A stretch of DNA of 64,000 nucleotides from Achromobacter agilis (GTDB lineage Bacteria; Pseudomonadota; Gammaproteobacteria; Burkholderiales; Burkholderiaceae_B). The translations under genes and the position numbers were made by a program. Under the pieces are notes generated by a model. The model was given only the letters and a program-made list of their open reading frames with translations. It did no database searches and was not told the DNA's origin. Shown in pieces: positions 1 through 11,239 of this stretch. Each line of letters begins with the position of its first letter. The stretch's first letter is position 1. The stretch spans positions 124,001-188,000 of the forward strand of contig NZ_UFQB01000002.1 of assembly GCF_900496965.1 (NCBI RefSeq). The letters are read 5' to 3'.

Positions 1-1
1 G

Positions 2-103
2 GGCGTCCTGGCCGAAGGGCCGGGTTCGTTCGCATGGCGTTTCCTGGATGCGCTGGCTTGCCTGGAAGCCGACAGCCTCACGCACGCATCGCCGCTGCGC
101 TAG
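2..103 (+). CDS. C-terminal fragment of an unidentified protein
   Basis: An open frame enters from the left edge and stops with TAG at 101-103, leaving about 33 residues that end in ASPLR. The codon choice is GC-rich like the neighbours, so it may be the tail of a real plus-strand gene. The fragment is too short to assign to a family. No terminator-like hairpin is visible before the next gene. Confidence 0.4.
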   Translation, partial: GVLAEGPGSFAWRFLDALACLEADSLTHASPLR

Positions 104-188
104 GGCCTAGCAACGCGCATGGCCCGTGTCACGGCCGGGTCACACGCCTTCCCCAGAATTTCTTTCCTTCAAACCCGGAGGAAAGACG

Positions 189-2300
<2,112 letters not shown>

Positions 2301-2303
2301 GGC

Positions 2304-3062
2304 CTAGCGGTAGTACACGCAGATGCGCCGCCCGCCGATCTCGTGCACCTCGATCGGCAGTTCATACAGCGCGCTCAGGACCTCCGGCCGGATCAGTTCG
2401 GCCGGAGATCCCTGATGGGCGATGCGGCCCATCCGCATCGCGACGATCCGGTCCGCGTACGTGGACGCGAAATTGATATCGTGCAGCACCAGCACCACGG
2501 TCTTGCCCAGCTCGTCCGCCGCCCGCCGCAAGGTGCCCATCATGGCCACGGCATGCTTCATGTCCAGGCTGTTCAACGGTTCGTCCAGCAGGACGTAACG
2601 GGTGTCCTGGCACAGCACCATCGCCACGAAGGCGCGCTGGCGCTGTCCGCCGGACATCTCGTCCAGGTAACGGCCGGCCAGGGGCTCCAGGTTCAGGTAG
2701 GCGATGGCGCGGTCGATGTGGTCCTTGTCGTCCAGCGTCAGGCGGCCGCCGGTATGCGGGTAGCGGCCGAACGCCACCAGGTCCTTCACCGTCAGCCGCA
2801 GCGGCAGGTGATTGTCCTGGCGCAGGATGGACAGGCGGCGCGCCAGTTCGCGGCTGTCCGCCTTCGTGACGTCCAGGCCGTCGACCAGCACCCGGCCCGC
2901 GGACATGGGCAGCAGGCGGCTGACCATGGACAACAGCGTCGATTTTCCCGCGCCGTTGGGGCCGATGATGGCCGTGACGCCGCCCGCCGGCAGAGACAAG
3001 GAGACGCCATCGACGACCACGCTGTCGCCATACTGTTTGCTGACTTGCTGGATTTCTATCAT
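2304..3062 (-). CDS. Ferric-siderophore ABC transporter ATP-binding protein (FepC/FatE-like)
   Basis: ATPase of an iron-chelate import system, 252 residues. Walker A GPNGAGKST is at residues 34-42, the signature MSGGQRQR follows, then Walker B LLDEP and the switch His in VLVLHD. The frame is open further upstream, but the ATG at 3062 overlaps the stop of the preceding permease by 4 bases (ATGA), indicating translational coupling. It is the last gene of the five-gene uptake operon. Sequence type places it with the siderophore/cobalamin (FecCD-partner) ATPases rather than ferric-ion (FbpC) ATPases. Confidence 0.9.
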   Translation of the reverse strand: MIEIQQVSKQYGDSVVVDGVSLSLPAGGVTAIIGPNGAGKSTLLSMVSRLLPMSAGRVLVDGLDVTKADSRELARRLSILRQDNHLPLRLTVKDLVAFGRYPHTGGRLTLDDKDHIDRAIAYLNLEPLAGRYLDEMSGGQRQRAFVAMVLCQDTRYVLLDEPLNSLDMKHAVAMMGTLRRAADELGKTVVLVLHDINFASTYADRIVAMRMGRIAHQGSPAELIRPEVLSALYELPIEVHEIGGRRICVYYR

Positions 3063-4042
3063 CGGCGCCCCCTGCGCAGGATCAGGACGAGGAACATGAC
3101 GCCGCCCACGAATTCGATCACCACGCTGACCGTGGTGTTCAGGCCCAGCACGCGCTCCAGCAGCGTCTGGCCGCCCACCAGGAAGATCACGCTCAGCAGG
3201 GTCGCGGCGGGAATGGTGTACCGGTGCCGATCGGAACCCATGGCCTGGTAGGCCAGGTTGCTGACCAGCAGTCCGAAGAAGGTCACGGGGCCGACCAGCG
3301 CCGTCGACACGGAAACCAGCACCGCGATGGCCGCGAGCGTCCGCATCAGCGTGCGGCGGTAATCCACGCCCAGGTTCATGGATATCTCGCGCCCCAGCGC
3401 CACCACGTCGTAGCGATGCCGCATGCGCCAGACCAGCAGCGATGCCGCGCAGACGGCCGCGAACGCGATCGGCAGCAGGCTCACGCGCACGGTGTTGAAG
3501 CTGGCGAACATGCGGTCCTGCAGCACCAGGAACTCGTTGGGATCGATCAGCCGGACCACGAAATTGGACAGGCTGCGAAACAGCAGCCCGAAGATGATGC
3601 CCACCAGCATCATCAGATGCAGGCTGCGCACGCCATCGGCGAACAGCCAGCGAAACAGCAGGCAGGCAAACCCCGTCATGACGCCGACTTCCAGCAGGAA
3701 GGCCGCCACGGGGTGATTGACGGACACCGCCGCTTGCCCGAAGCCGAACACCACCACCGCCTGGATCAGCAGGTACAGGGCATCGAAGCCCATGATGGCC
3801 GGGGTCAGGATGCGGTTGTGCGTGATCGTCTGGAACAGCACCGACGACAGCGCCACCGCGTACGCGACCAGCAGCATCGCCCCGAGCTTCGCGCCGCGGA
3901 ACGGAATCACGAACGACCATTGGCCGTTGGCCCCCAGAGTCATGAAGGCGGCCACGCAGGCCAGCGCCGCGGCGGCCAGCAGCCCCAGGCGCCAGGCCTG
4001 CGGCGCGCGGACGGCGGGCGCCAGGGTTGCGGTCTCAGCCAA
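3059..4042 (-). CDS. Ferric-siderophore ABC transporter permease 2 (FecCD family)
   Basis: Integral membrane subunit of 327 residues with about nine hydrophobic segments, FecCD/BtuC family. It overlaps the upstream permease by 8 bases and the downstream ATPase by 4. The TALVGPVTFFGLLVSNLAYQ segment matches the conserved G-rich loop of FatC/CeuC-type permeases that contacts the ATPase. Two different permease subunits, rather than one homodimer, are typical of catecholate systems such as FatCD/CeuBC. This last point is family knowledge. The actual ligand is not shown by the sequence. Confidence 0.88.
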   Translation of the reverse strand: MAETATLAPAVRAPQAWRLGLLAAAALACVAAFMTLGANGQWSFVIPFRGAKLGAMLLVAYAVALSSVLFQTITHNRILTPAIMGFDALYLLIQAVVVFGFGQAAVSVNHPVAAFLLEVGVMTGFACLLFRWLFADGVRSLHLMMLVGIIFGLLFRSLSNFVVRLIDPNEFLVLQDRMFASFNTVRVSLLPIAFAAVCAASLLVWRMRHRYDVVALGREISMNLGVDYRRTLMRTLAAIAVLVSVSTALVGPVTFFGLLVSNLAYQAMGSDRHRYTIPAATLLSVIFLVGGQTLLERVLGLNTTVSVVIEFVGGVMFLVLILRRGRR

Positions 4043-5048
4043 GGCGGTTCCTCCGCGTGCGCAGCAGCCACAGGAACAGGATGCTGCCCAGCACGCCGAC
4101 CACCGTGCCGATAGGAATCTCGTAGGGATGGATCACCAGCCGGCCGATGATGTCGCAGGCCAGCACGAAGATCCCGCCCAGGGCCGCGACCCAGGGAATG
4201 GAACGGCGCATGTTGTCGCCCAGCATCAGGCTGACGGCATTGGGCACGATCAGGCCCAGGAAGGGAATACCGCCGGCCGTCACGACGACCACCGCAGAGA
4301 TGGCCGACACGATCAGCAGGCCGGCCAACGTCAGCCGCGCATGGTTCAGGCCCAGGTTGGAGGCGAATTCGCGGCCCATGCCGGCCACCGTATAGCGGTC
4401 GGCTGCCGCGTAGGCCGCGCAGGCCAGGCCGAAACCGATCCACAGCAGTTCATAGCGCCCCCGCAACACACCCGAAAAATCGCCGGTGGTCCAGGCGTGC
4501 AGCGATTGCAGCAGGTCGTAGCGGTACGCGACGAAGGTCGTGGCCGCGTGGATCACCCCGCCCAGGATCAACCCGATCAGCGGCACGATGAACGGCGTAC
4601 GCAGCGGCACGCGGCGCAGCAGCGCCAGGAACAGCAAGGTGCCGGCAAGCGCGAATCCGGTCGCCGTCAGCATTTTGCCGATCACCGGCGTATCCGGCGC
4701 CACCAAGGTAATGACGAGTATTCCCAGGGTCGCGGACTCAACCGTGCCCGCGGTCGTGGGCTCTACGTAGCGGTTGCGCACCAGCATCTGCATGATCAGG
4801 CCCGCTACGGCCAGCGACATGCCGGCCAGCAGGAGCGCCAGTGTGCGCGGCACGCGGCTGACCATAAGCAGGCGCCAGGCGCGTTCCGCATCCTCGCCGC
4901 CCCACAGTGCGGTCCAGGACAATTGCCCCGCGCCCAGGCTGACGCTGGCCGCGCACAGCAGCAACAGCAATGCCGCCACCGCCGCCAGGCCGCCCCAACC
5001 GCCAATCGACTGTCTCCAACTCACCCGCCCAGCTCCTGCTCCATGCAT
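4035..5048 (-). CDS. Ferric-siderophore ABC transporter permease 1 (FecCD family)
   Basis: Second membrane subunit, 337 residues, FecCD family. It has many hydrophobic helices and the conserved GGIPFLGLIVPNAVSLM loop, and pairs with the downstream permease as a heterodimeric channel. The ATG at 5048 is 6 bases after the stop of the binding-protein gene. A GTG eight codons downstream, preceded by a GGAGC-rich stretch, is an alternative start. Operon position between binding protein and second permease matches the fat/ceu arrangement. Confidence 0.88.
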   Translation of the reverse strand: MHGAGAGRVSWRQSIGGWGGLAAVAALLLLLCAASVSLGAGQLSWTALWGGEDAERAWRLLMVSRVPRTLALLLAGMSLAVAGLIMQMLVRNRYVEPTTAGTVESATLGILVITLVAPDTPVIGKMLTATGFALAGTLLFLALLRRVPLRTPFIVPLIGLILGGVIHAATTFVAYRYDLLQSLHAWTTGDFSGVLRGRYELLWIGFGLACAAYAAADRYTVAGMGREFASNLGLNHARLTLAGLLIVSAISAVVVVTAGGIPFLGLIVPNAVSLMLGDNMRRSIPWVAALGGIFVLACDIIGRLVIHPYEIPIGTVVGVLGSILFLWLLRTRRNRLG

Positions 5049-5054
5049 CCGGCG

Positions 5055-6005
5055 CTACTTGCCTGCCGCCAGCGCGCGCGCGATCTCGTCCACGTTCTGC
5101 TGCATGGCCGTCAGGCCCGCGCTACCCATCAGGTACCAGTTGTAGCCATTCAGGTAGACCACCTGCTTGTTCTTCCAGGCCTTGGTCTGGCGCACGAGTT
5201 CGTTGTCCAGCATGCGCTGCGCCGACACGCCTTCGCGGCCGATGGCCGCGTCGCGGTCGATCACGAGCAGCCAGTCGGGGTCGGTCTGGGCGATGAATTC
5301 GAACGAAATCGCCTGGCCGTGATTGGACACGCTGAGCCCGGTCGCCGCCGGCTTGACGCCAAAGGCATCGTGGATCACGCCGAAACGCGAACCCGGACCG
5401 TAGGCGCTCATCTTGCCGCCGGTGGTCAGCACGATCAGCGCCGTGCCGGCGTCGGCCGCCTTGGCGTTCAAGGCCGAGATAGAGCCGCGCAGAGCGTCCA
5501 GTTTCTCCTTGGCGGCGGTTTGCTTGCCATAGATGCTCGCGAGCGTTTCCGTGTTGCGCGCCACGCTGCCCACCAGGTCCTTGGCATTTACCGTCAGATC
5601 GACGGTGGGCGCCAGCTTGGCCAGCTCGTCGTACTTGGGCGCGGAGCGGCCCGCCACGAAAATGACCTGCGGCGCGGCCGCATGGATCACCTCATAGTTG
5701 GGCTCGAACATGGTGCCCACTTTCAGGTAGCGCTGGTCGCCGTACTGTGCAAGCTGCGGCGGCAGTTTGGCCACGCTGGGCACGCCCGTCACGTCCACGC
5801 CCAGCGCGTGCAGGGTGTCCAGCACGGCCAGGTCCATCACCACGGTCTTCGACGGATTGGCCGGCACGGCGGTTTCGCCGCGCGCGTGTTTCACCGTCAC
5901 CGCCGTTTGTGCCGCGGCGGCCGTGGCGGCGGCGCCCAGTGCCAGGGCAGCCCCGGCCCGGACGAGCCATCGACGGGCGCGGCCGGTTTGCATTTGCTTC
6001 ATCAT
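5055..6005 (-). CDS. Periplasmic ferric-siderophore-binding protein (FatB/CeuE-like)
   Basis: Substrate-binding protein of 316 residues for the adjacent ABC importer. The N-terminus has a basic stretch and a hydrophobic core ending around AAAQTAV, which reads as a Sec-type signal peptide. No lipobox Cys is present, unlike many CeuE/FatB homologues that are lipoproteins. The mature part has the helical-backbone (TroA/FepB) architecture with phrases such as VVMDLAVLDTLHALGVDV and DPDWLLVIDRDAAIG. AAGAGGT lies upstream of the ATG at 6005. It is encoded between the receptor and the permeases. Confidence 0.88.
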   Translation of the reverse strand: MMKQMQTGRARRWLVRAGAALALGAAATAAAAQTAVTVKHARGETAVPANPSKTVVMDLAVLDTLHALGVDVTGVPSVAKLPPQLAQYGDQRYLKVGTMFEPNYEVIHAAAPQVIFVAGRSAPKYDELAKLAPTVDLTVNAKDLVGSVARNTETLASIYGKQTAAKEKLDALRGSISALNAKAADAGTALIVLTTGGKMSAYGPGSRFGVIHDAFGVKPAATGLSVSNHGQAISFEFIAQTDPDWLLVIDRDAAIGREGVSAQRMLDNELVRQTKAWKNKQVVYLNGYNWYLMGSAGLTAMQQNVDEIARALAAGK

Positions 6006-6046
6006 TCGTACCTCTTCATGTGGCGGGCGCCGCGCGCCCGCCGGTC

Positions 6047-8062
6047 TCAGAACTTCACGCCTACGCCCAGCCAGTAGCGGCGGCCGTCTTCGACGTAGCC
6101 GTAGTCGTCATACGTGACCTGTTTGTCGAACAGGTTGTAGATGCCCGCATACACCGACACGGTCTTGTTGAGCTGATAGGAGCCGCCCAGGTCCACGAAG
6201 GTGTAGGAAGGCGCCACCAGCGACGACGAGGACGGGCCGGTGATGGGCTGGCTTTCCTTGCCGCGGTAGTTCACCCGCGCCCAAGCCTGCAGCGCGTCCG
6301 ACGCCTGCCAGTTCACCGTGGTGGTGAACAGGTGCTTGGGCAGCTGGTTCAGGGGCTGGCCCTTGTACTCGCCCGACTTCTGCTCGGACTTCGTAAACGT
6401 GTAGCTGCTGGTCAGGGACCATTCGCGCGACAGCGGCAGTTTCATGCTGGCTTCCACGCCGCGCGAATTCGCCTTGTCCACGTTCATGTATGTGGTGGGG
6501 TCCGAACCAAACTGGTTGGGGCCGTCCGTGCACTGGCTAGCCGGGCACGCCACGCGGGTGATCTTGTCCTTGAAGTCGTTGTTGAAGACGGTCAGGCCGG
6601 CATTGAAGCCCTCGCCGTCGTCATACAGGATGCCGATTTCCTCGGTCACCGACTTCTCCGGCGTCAGGTCCGGGTTGCCGTACATATTGCCGCCGCGGCT
6701 GACCTGGCCCCAGCCGGCCACCGTCTGGCGCAGGTCGGGCGCGCGAAAGCCGGTGGAGACGCCGCCCTTCAGGGTCCAGCGCTCCGCCATGTGCCAAACG
6801 CCGTACAGACGCGGGCTGAAATGCGTGCCGAAGTTCTCGTCCTCGTCCATGCGCAGGCCGGCCGTGAGAGCGAAGCTTTCGGTCAGGCGCCATTCGTCTT
6901 CGGCGAACAGGGCCCATTGATAGCGTTCCACCTTGCTGGGGCCGCCCGCCAGCTGGTTGCCGGTCTGGTCGTTCAGGCGCTGGTTCAGGTAGCTGCCGCC
7001 CAGCGTCAGCATGTGCGAACCCAGCGGCAGCGACCAGCTCGTCTGAATATCCAGGTTCTTGATCTTCATCTGGCGCGAGCGGTTATCGAACTCTTCCTGC
7101 TGCACGTAGCTGTCCGAGACGCCCCAGCCCCAGCGCCCGGTATGCGACAGCGCCCATTTATTGCTGCGGTAGTCGGTGTCGGACGACGCCGGGCATCCAT
7201 TGCGCGAGCAGGCTTCGCCCGGCGCCAGCGGCGCGACAGTCTTGCCCAACGTTTCGTGGAGCTTCTGCCGCATGGTGGTCGCTTCCAGCACGATGTCGTG
7301 GTCGCGGTTGGGCGTGAGCGCCAGCTTCGCGGTCACGCTTTCGGAATTCCGCTTGCGAAAGCCATCGACGATGTCGTCTTCGTCGCGCTGCGTGGCCTGG
7401 CCATAGATCTGCAGGCCCAGCAGATCGGTCTTGATCGGGCCGGCCAGGTAGAAATTTCCCTGGTAGATATCGCCCGACTTGCTGCTCTCCTGGATCGTCG
7501 TGTCCATGCGGATTTCGCCGCCCCAGGCATCGGGCACCTTGCGGGTGATGATGTTGATCACCCCGCCCATCGCGTCCGACCCATACAGGGAGGACATCGG
7601 TCCGCGCACGACCTCGATGCGTTCGATGGCGGAAAGCGGCGGCGTCCAGCCGCCTTCGACGCCCGTCGAATCCGAGTTGGTGCGGGTTTCGCGGGAATTC
7701 TGGCGTTTGCCGTCGATGAGGATCAAGGTGTACTTCGGGCCCATGCCGCGCAGGCTGATGTCCTGGCGGTCGCCGCCGCCGGTGACGATGACGCCGGGCA
7801 CTTCCACCAGCGCGTCGTTCAGGTCGCGATAGAACTTCTTGTCCAGGTCCTCGCGGGTGATGACGCTGATCGAGGCGGGCGCATCCTGGATCTGCTGTTC
7901 ATACCCCGACGCGGTCACCACCACGGTCTCCATCGTCTTGGCGGCCCCCTCGCTCTGCGCCCATACAGGCCCTGCCCCGAACCCTGCCGCGCACAGCGCC
8001 ACGGCCAGCCGTGTACGCGTACCGGGTGCGCGCCTGCCGCCGGCCAGATCTTTCCTGCTCAT
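6047..8062 (-). CDS. TonB-dependent outer-membrane ferric-siderophore receptor (BfrA/CfrA/IrgA-like)
   Basis: Outer-membrane receptor that moves a ferric siderophore into the periplasm using TonB energy. The ATG at 8062 is preferred over a GTG 36 bases upstream because it directly begins a signal peptide ending VWAQ. After it come a TonB-box-like METVVVTAS, a plug domain (SISVITREDL to VRGPMSSLYGSDAMGGVINIITR) and a long beta-barrel ending in aromatic Phe (GVGVKF). It has 671 residues. The sequence resembles catecholate receptors of the IrgA/CirA/CfrA group, and Bordetella BfrA belongs there. It is the first gene of the operon behind a Fur-box-like site. Substrate is inferred only. Confidence 0.88.
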   Translation of the reverse strand: MSRKDLAGGRRAPGTRTRLAVALCAAGFGAGPVWAQSEGAAKTMETVVVTASGYEQQIQDAPASISVITREDLDKKFYRDLNDALVEVPGVIVTGGGDRQDISLRGMGPKYTLILIDGKRQNSRETRTNSDSTGVEGGWTPPLSAIERIEVVRGPMSSLYGSDAMGGVINIITRKVPDAWGGEIRMDTTIQESSKSGDIYQGNFYLAGPIKTDLLGLQIYGQATQRDEDDIVDGFRKRNSESVTAKLALTPNRDHDIVLEATTMRQKLHETLGKTVAPLAPGEACSRNGCPASSDTDYRSNKWALSHTGRWGWGVSDSYVQQEEFDNRSRQMKIKNLDIQTSWSLPLGSHMLTLGGSYLNQRLNDQTGNQLAGGPSKVERYQWALFAEDEWRLTESFALTAGLRMDEDENFGTHFSPRLYGVWHMAERWTLKGGVSTGFRAPDLRQTVAGWGQVSRGGNMYGNPDLTPEKSVTEEIGILYDDGEGFNAGLTVFNNDFKDKITRVACPASQCTDGPNQFGSDPTTYMNVDKANSRGVEASMKLPLSREWSLTSSYTFTKSEQKSGEYKGQPLNQLPKHLFTTTVNWQASDALQAWARVNYRGKESQPITGPSSSSLVAPSYTFVDLGGSYQLNKTVSVYAGIYNLFDKQVTYDDYGYVEDGRRYWLGVGVKF

Positions 8063-8132
8063 GATTCCGATTTCTCCCGTCCCAGGCTTGCGCTGCACCC
8101 CGCGTGCCGCGTCTTGCCCGCTTCCATATATG

Positions 8133-8151
8133 AATGAAAACTATTCTCATA
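8133..8151 (-). promoter_or_regulatory. Fur-box-like site upstream of the siderophore receptor
   Basis: The 19-mer reads TATGAGAATAGTTTTCATT on the minus strand, close to the classical Fur consensus of inverted GATAAT hexamers. It lies about 70 bases upstream of the receptor start and 120 bases before the divergent response-regulator gene. It sits in an AT-rich island within very GC-rich surroundings. Iron-dependent repression of the uptake operon is the natural reading. Confidence 0.7.
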
Positions 8152-8273
8152 TTAAAATGGACCGCATCGGAGACCGACAACCCGCTTTCCGCAACTTTTA
8201 TCTTCTTTGCACTTCTTGACACTCCCGCCCGCGGCCATCCGCCACACTGCCGGGTGCAGAACCGACGATACGC

Positions 8274-8984
8274 ATGCCTTTTTCCCATTCCCCGGCGACG
8301 CGCCGCATCCTGCTGATCGACGATGACGTCGAGCTGGCGCAGATGCTGCGCGAATACCTGGAACCCAATCACTGCCGGCTCACGCTGGCGCACACGGGCG
8401 CGCAGGGGCTCGCCCTGCTGGCGCAGGACGACTTCGACCTGGTGCTGCTGGACCTGATGCTGCCCGACGGCAACGGCCTGGATCTGCTCAAGCATTACCG
8501 GCAGCGCTCGCGCCGCCCGGTCATCATGTTCACCGCCCACGGCGGCGAGACCGATCGCGTGCTGGGCCTGGAATTCGGCGCCGACGACTACCTGGCCAAG
8601 CCCTTCGGCCCGCGCGAGCTCAAGGCCCGCATCACGGCGGTGCTTCGCCGCTTCGAAGAGACGCCGGACGCCGGCCGCCCCTGCCTGACGCTGGGCGCGC
8701 TGACCCTGGACCCGGCCACCGGCCTGGTGCGGGTCGGCGGCGAAGAGATCGCGCTGACGGGCGCGGAGCAGCGCATCCTCGAGATCCTTATGCGCACCCC
8801 CGGGCAGGTCGTCGGGCGCGACCAGATCGGCCTGTACGCGCTGGGCCGCAAGCCGGACCGCTACGACCGCAGCATCGATACCCACATCAGCGCCCTGCGC
8901 AAGAAGCTGCGCCTGGACCACGCCGATATGCTGTCGATCCGCAATCTGCGCGGCCTCGGCTACGTGCTGGCCGGCGGCGCCTGA
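8274..8984 (+). CDS. OmpR/PhoB-family response regulator
   Basis: Two-component DNA-binding regulator of 236 residues. The receiver domain has the acidic pocket D16-D17-D18, phospho-acceptor D60 (LVLLDLMLP), T87 and K109. The C-terminal winged helix (about 135-233) contains the typical SIDTHISALRKKL and RNLRGLGYVL motifs. Its stop overlaps the start of the sensor kinase by one base (TGATG). Divergent placement from a catecholate-type receptor operon recalls PfeR/PfeS next to pfeA in Pseudomonas, so control of siderophore uptake is possible but inferred. CpxR-like control of envelope stress is the alternative. Confidence 0.92.
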   Translation: MPFSHSPATRRILLIDDDVELAQMLREYLEPNHCRLTLAHTGAQGLALLAQDDFDLVLLDLMLPDGNGLDLLKHYRQRSRRPVIMFTAHGGETDRVLGLEFGADDYLAKPFGPRELKARITAVLRRFEETPDAGRPCLTLGALTLDPATGLVRVGGEEIALTGAEQRILEILMRTPGQVVGRDQIGLYALGRKPDRYDRSIDTHISALRKKLRLDHADMLSIRNLRGLGYVLAGGA

Positions 8985-10375
8985 TGGCCTGGCTACCCGC
9001 CCGCTCGCTCTTCTGGCGCGCCTTCCTGACCTTCTGGGGCGCCATGGCCGTCATCCTGGTGTGCGGCATGATGCTCACCGCCGCGGTCGCCTGGTACCGC
9101 TTCAACTCCCTGGACGGCCTGAATCCCGCCAGCCTGACGCGCGACGCCGCCCAGATCGCGCGCACCCAGGGCGAAGCAGGCCTGGAGCGTTGGGTCCAGG
9201 CCATGGACCGCCGCTACTCGGCCCTGAAGATCTACATCATGGACGCCCGCGACACCGACATCCTGGACCGGCGGCTGCCCACCCGCATGCACGACTGGCT
9301 GAGTTCCTACCGCGCCGCGCCCGAGCGCCAGGCACAGGCGGATTACCTGCCCGCCGACGCGGCGGGCGAGCGGATCTCCTGGTGGGATCCGCAGTTGCTG
9401 ACGCTGCCGGACGGAACCGAACTGCTGATGCTGTTCCTGCCATTCGACTCCTCGCATTGGGAGGTGCTGGCACTGTCGCCGGTGGCGCTGGCGCTGTTGC
9501 TGTTCGCGTTGGCGGTGACCGCGCCCTTCTGCTGGGCCCTGTCCCGCCACGTTACCTCGCCGCTGGCGCAGCTGCGCCTCGCCACGCAGGCCCTGTCGGC
9601 CGGACAGCTCAGCGCGCACACGCCGGCCAGGCTGGCCCGCCGCCAGGACGAACTCGGCCTGCTGGCGCGCGACTTCAACGCCATGGCCGACCGCCTGAAA
9701 GCCCTGGTCGACACCCGCGAACAACTGCTGCACAACATCGCGCACGAACTGCGTTCGCCGCTGGCGCGGCTGCGGCTCGCGGCCGAACTGGCGCGGCGCA
9801 GGGACGAACGCCAGGACCTGCAGCTGGATCGTATCGAACGCGAATGCGAACGCCTGGACCTGCTGCTCGGCAACACGCTGCGCCTGGCCCGGCTGGGCGC
9901 CCTGCCCGTGCCCACCGACACGCTGGACCTGGCCGAGGTCGTGTCCTCCGTCGTCGAAGACGCCCGCTACGAAGCCGGCGGCCGGCAGGTCGGCATCGCC
10001 TGGGACGCGCATCCTCCCGTACCCCTCATCGGCGACCGCTGCAGCCTGGCCAGCGCCATCGAGAACGTGCTGCGCAATGCCCTGCGCTTCGCTCCCGCGC
10101 ACAGCACGATACGCGTACGCCTGCTGGTGAGCGCGCGCGAGGCCTGCCTGGAAATCGAAGACCGCGGGCCGGGCGTGGCCCACGACGAACTGGAAGCCCT
10201 GTTCGAACCGTTCTACCGTACGGCTTGCGGCGCCCGCAAGCCCGGCAGCGGCGCCGGGCTGGGGTTGTCGATCGCGCAGGCCGCGGTGGCCGCGCACAAA
10301 GGCCGCCTGTCGGCGCGCAATATGTCGCCCCAGGGGCTGAGCGTGCGCATGGAACTGCCCCGGCTGACCGCCTGA
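8984..10375 (+). CDS. Sensor histidine kinase (HAMP, HisKA, HATPase)
   Basis: Membrane sensor of 463 residues, partner of the upstream response regulator. A first hydrophobic helix (about 10-36) and a second (about 165-188) frame a periplasmic domain of roughly 125 residues. A HAMP segment follows, then the dimerisation box with phospho-His at H254 (NIAHELRSPLARL), an N-box around NVLRNALRF, and the G-boxes EDRGPGV and GAGLGLSIAQ. The layout is CpxA/EnvZ-like. The periplasmic domain gives no recognised ligand signature. Confidence 0.92.
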   Translation: MAWLPARSLFWRAFLTFWGAMAVILVCGMMLTAAVAWYRFNSLDGLNPASLTRDAAQIARTQGEAGLERWVQAMDRRYSALKIYIMDARDTDILDRRLPTRMHDWLSSYRAAPERQAQADYLPADAAGERISWWDPQLLTLPDGTELLMLFLPFDSSHWEVLALSPVALALLLFALAVTAPFCWALSRHVTSPLAQLRLATQALSAGQLSAHTPARLARRQDELGLLARDFNAMADRLKALVDTREQLLHNIAHELRSPLARLRLAAELARRRDERQDLQLDRIERECERLDLLLGNTLRLARLGALPVPTDTLDLAEVVSSVVEDARYEAGGRQVGIAWDAHPPVPLIGDRCSLASAIENVLRNALRFAPAHSTIRVRLLVSAREACLEIEDRGPGVAHDELEALFEPFYRTACGARKPGSGAGLGLSIAQAAVAAHKGRLSARNMSPQGLSVRMELPRLTA

Positions 10376-10381
10376 TCCGCG

Positions 10382-11200
10382 TCAGTCGGCGTCGGCCAGG
10401 ATCGCGGCGGGCAGGCGCGGCAGCACGCGCAGGGCGTTGGCCGTGGTGGCATGCGCCACCTGCGCGGCCGTCAGCCCGCGCAAATCCGCCAGGGTCTGGG
10501 CAATGCGGACGAGTTCCCCGGGCCGGTTGCGGCGCTGGGGCGGATGCAGCCAGGCGGGAGGAATATCCGGCGCATCCGTTTCCAGCACCAGGTGCGCCAG
10601 GTCGACATCGACGGCGTGGCGGCGGATCTGCAGCGCGCGCTCATAAGTCATGGCGCCGCCCAGCCCCAGCGCGAATCCGTGCTCGATGAACGCCTGCGCC
10701 TGCTGGGCGCTGCCATTGAAGGCATGGGCGATGCCGCCGATGCGCGGATGGCGGCGCAGATACTTCAACAGGATGTCTTGCGACTTGCGCACGTGCAGCA
10801 GCACCGGCAGGCCGAACTCGGCTGCCATCGCCAGCTGCGCGGCATAGAAATGTTCCTGGCGTTCGCGCGGCGCGCCGGAGGCAATCTCGGGCACGAAGAA
10901 ATCCAGGCCGATTTCGCCGATGGCGACGAAGCGGGGATCGCCCAGCGATTGCTTGACGGCCGTGCGCAGCGCATCCAGGTCGGCATCGCCGGCCCGCTGC
11001 ACGTAGAGGGGATGGATGCCCAGCGCGTAGGCGCCGCCGGCCACCTTGCCGGCCAGTTCGCGCACGATGGAAAAATTGGCGCGTTCGACGGCCGGGATCA
11101 CGATGGACTGGACGCCCGCCTCGCAGGCGTCGTCGGCCACCTGCTCGCGGTCGGCGTCGAACTCGGCGGCATCCAGGTGGCAATGGGTGTCGATCAGCAT
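10382..11200 (-). CDS. TatD-family metal-dependent hydrolase (putative DNase)
   Basis: Amidohydrolase-fold metal nuclease of the TatD/YcfH/YjjV group, 272 residues. The start at 11200 is fixed by AAGGAGG 8 bases upstream. A longer frame lacks a ribosome site. Metal ligands visible are H-C-H in DTHCHLD near the N-terminus, a Glu in GEIGLDFF, His in PVLLHVRKS, His in GIAHAFNGS, and Asp in LVLETDAPD. Family members act as 3'-5' DNases or in quality control. It converges with the kinase gene, 6 bases apart. Confidence 0.9.
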   Translation of the reverse strand: MLIDTHCHLDAAEFDADREQVADDACEAGVQSIVIPAVERANFSIVRELAGKVAGGAYALGIHPLYVQRAGDADLDALRTAVKQSLGDPRFVAIGEIGLDFFVPEIASGAPRERQEHFYAAQLAMAAEFGLPVLLHVRKSQDILLKYLRRHPRIGGIAHAFNGSAQQAQAFIEHGFALGLGGAMTYERALQIRRHAVDVDLAHLVLETDAPDIPPAWLHPPQRRNRPGELVRIAQTLADLRGLTAAQVAHATTANALRVLPRLPAAILADAD

Positions 11201-11239
11201 GGGCGCGGCCTCCTTGCTTCGATTATCCACCCGGCCCGC

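Noticed and set aside
3063-3920. Extension of the siderophore ATPase into the permease gene
   Set aside because: ATPase similarity begins exactly at the ATG at 3062; upstream residues are a frame-shifted reading of the permease.
5055-6005. Twin-arginine (Tat) signal on the siderophore-binding protein (RARRWLVRAG)
   Set aside because: The RR lacks the full S-R-R-x-F-L-K context, and such proteins are normally Sec-exported.
11224-11232. TTATCCACC, a near DnaA box upstream of tatD
   Set aside because: One mismatch at a conserved base and isolated; no sign of an origin.
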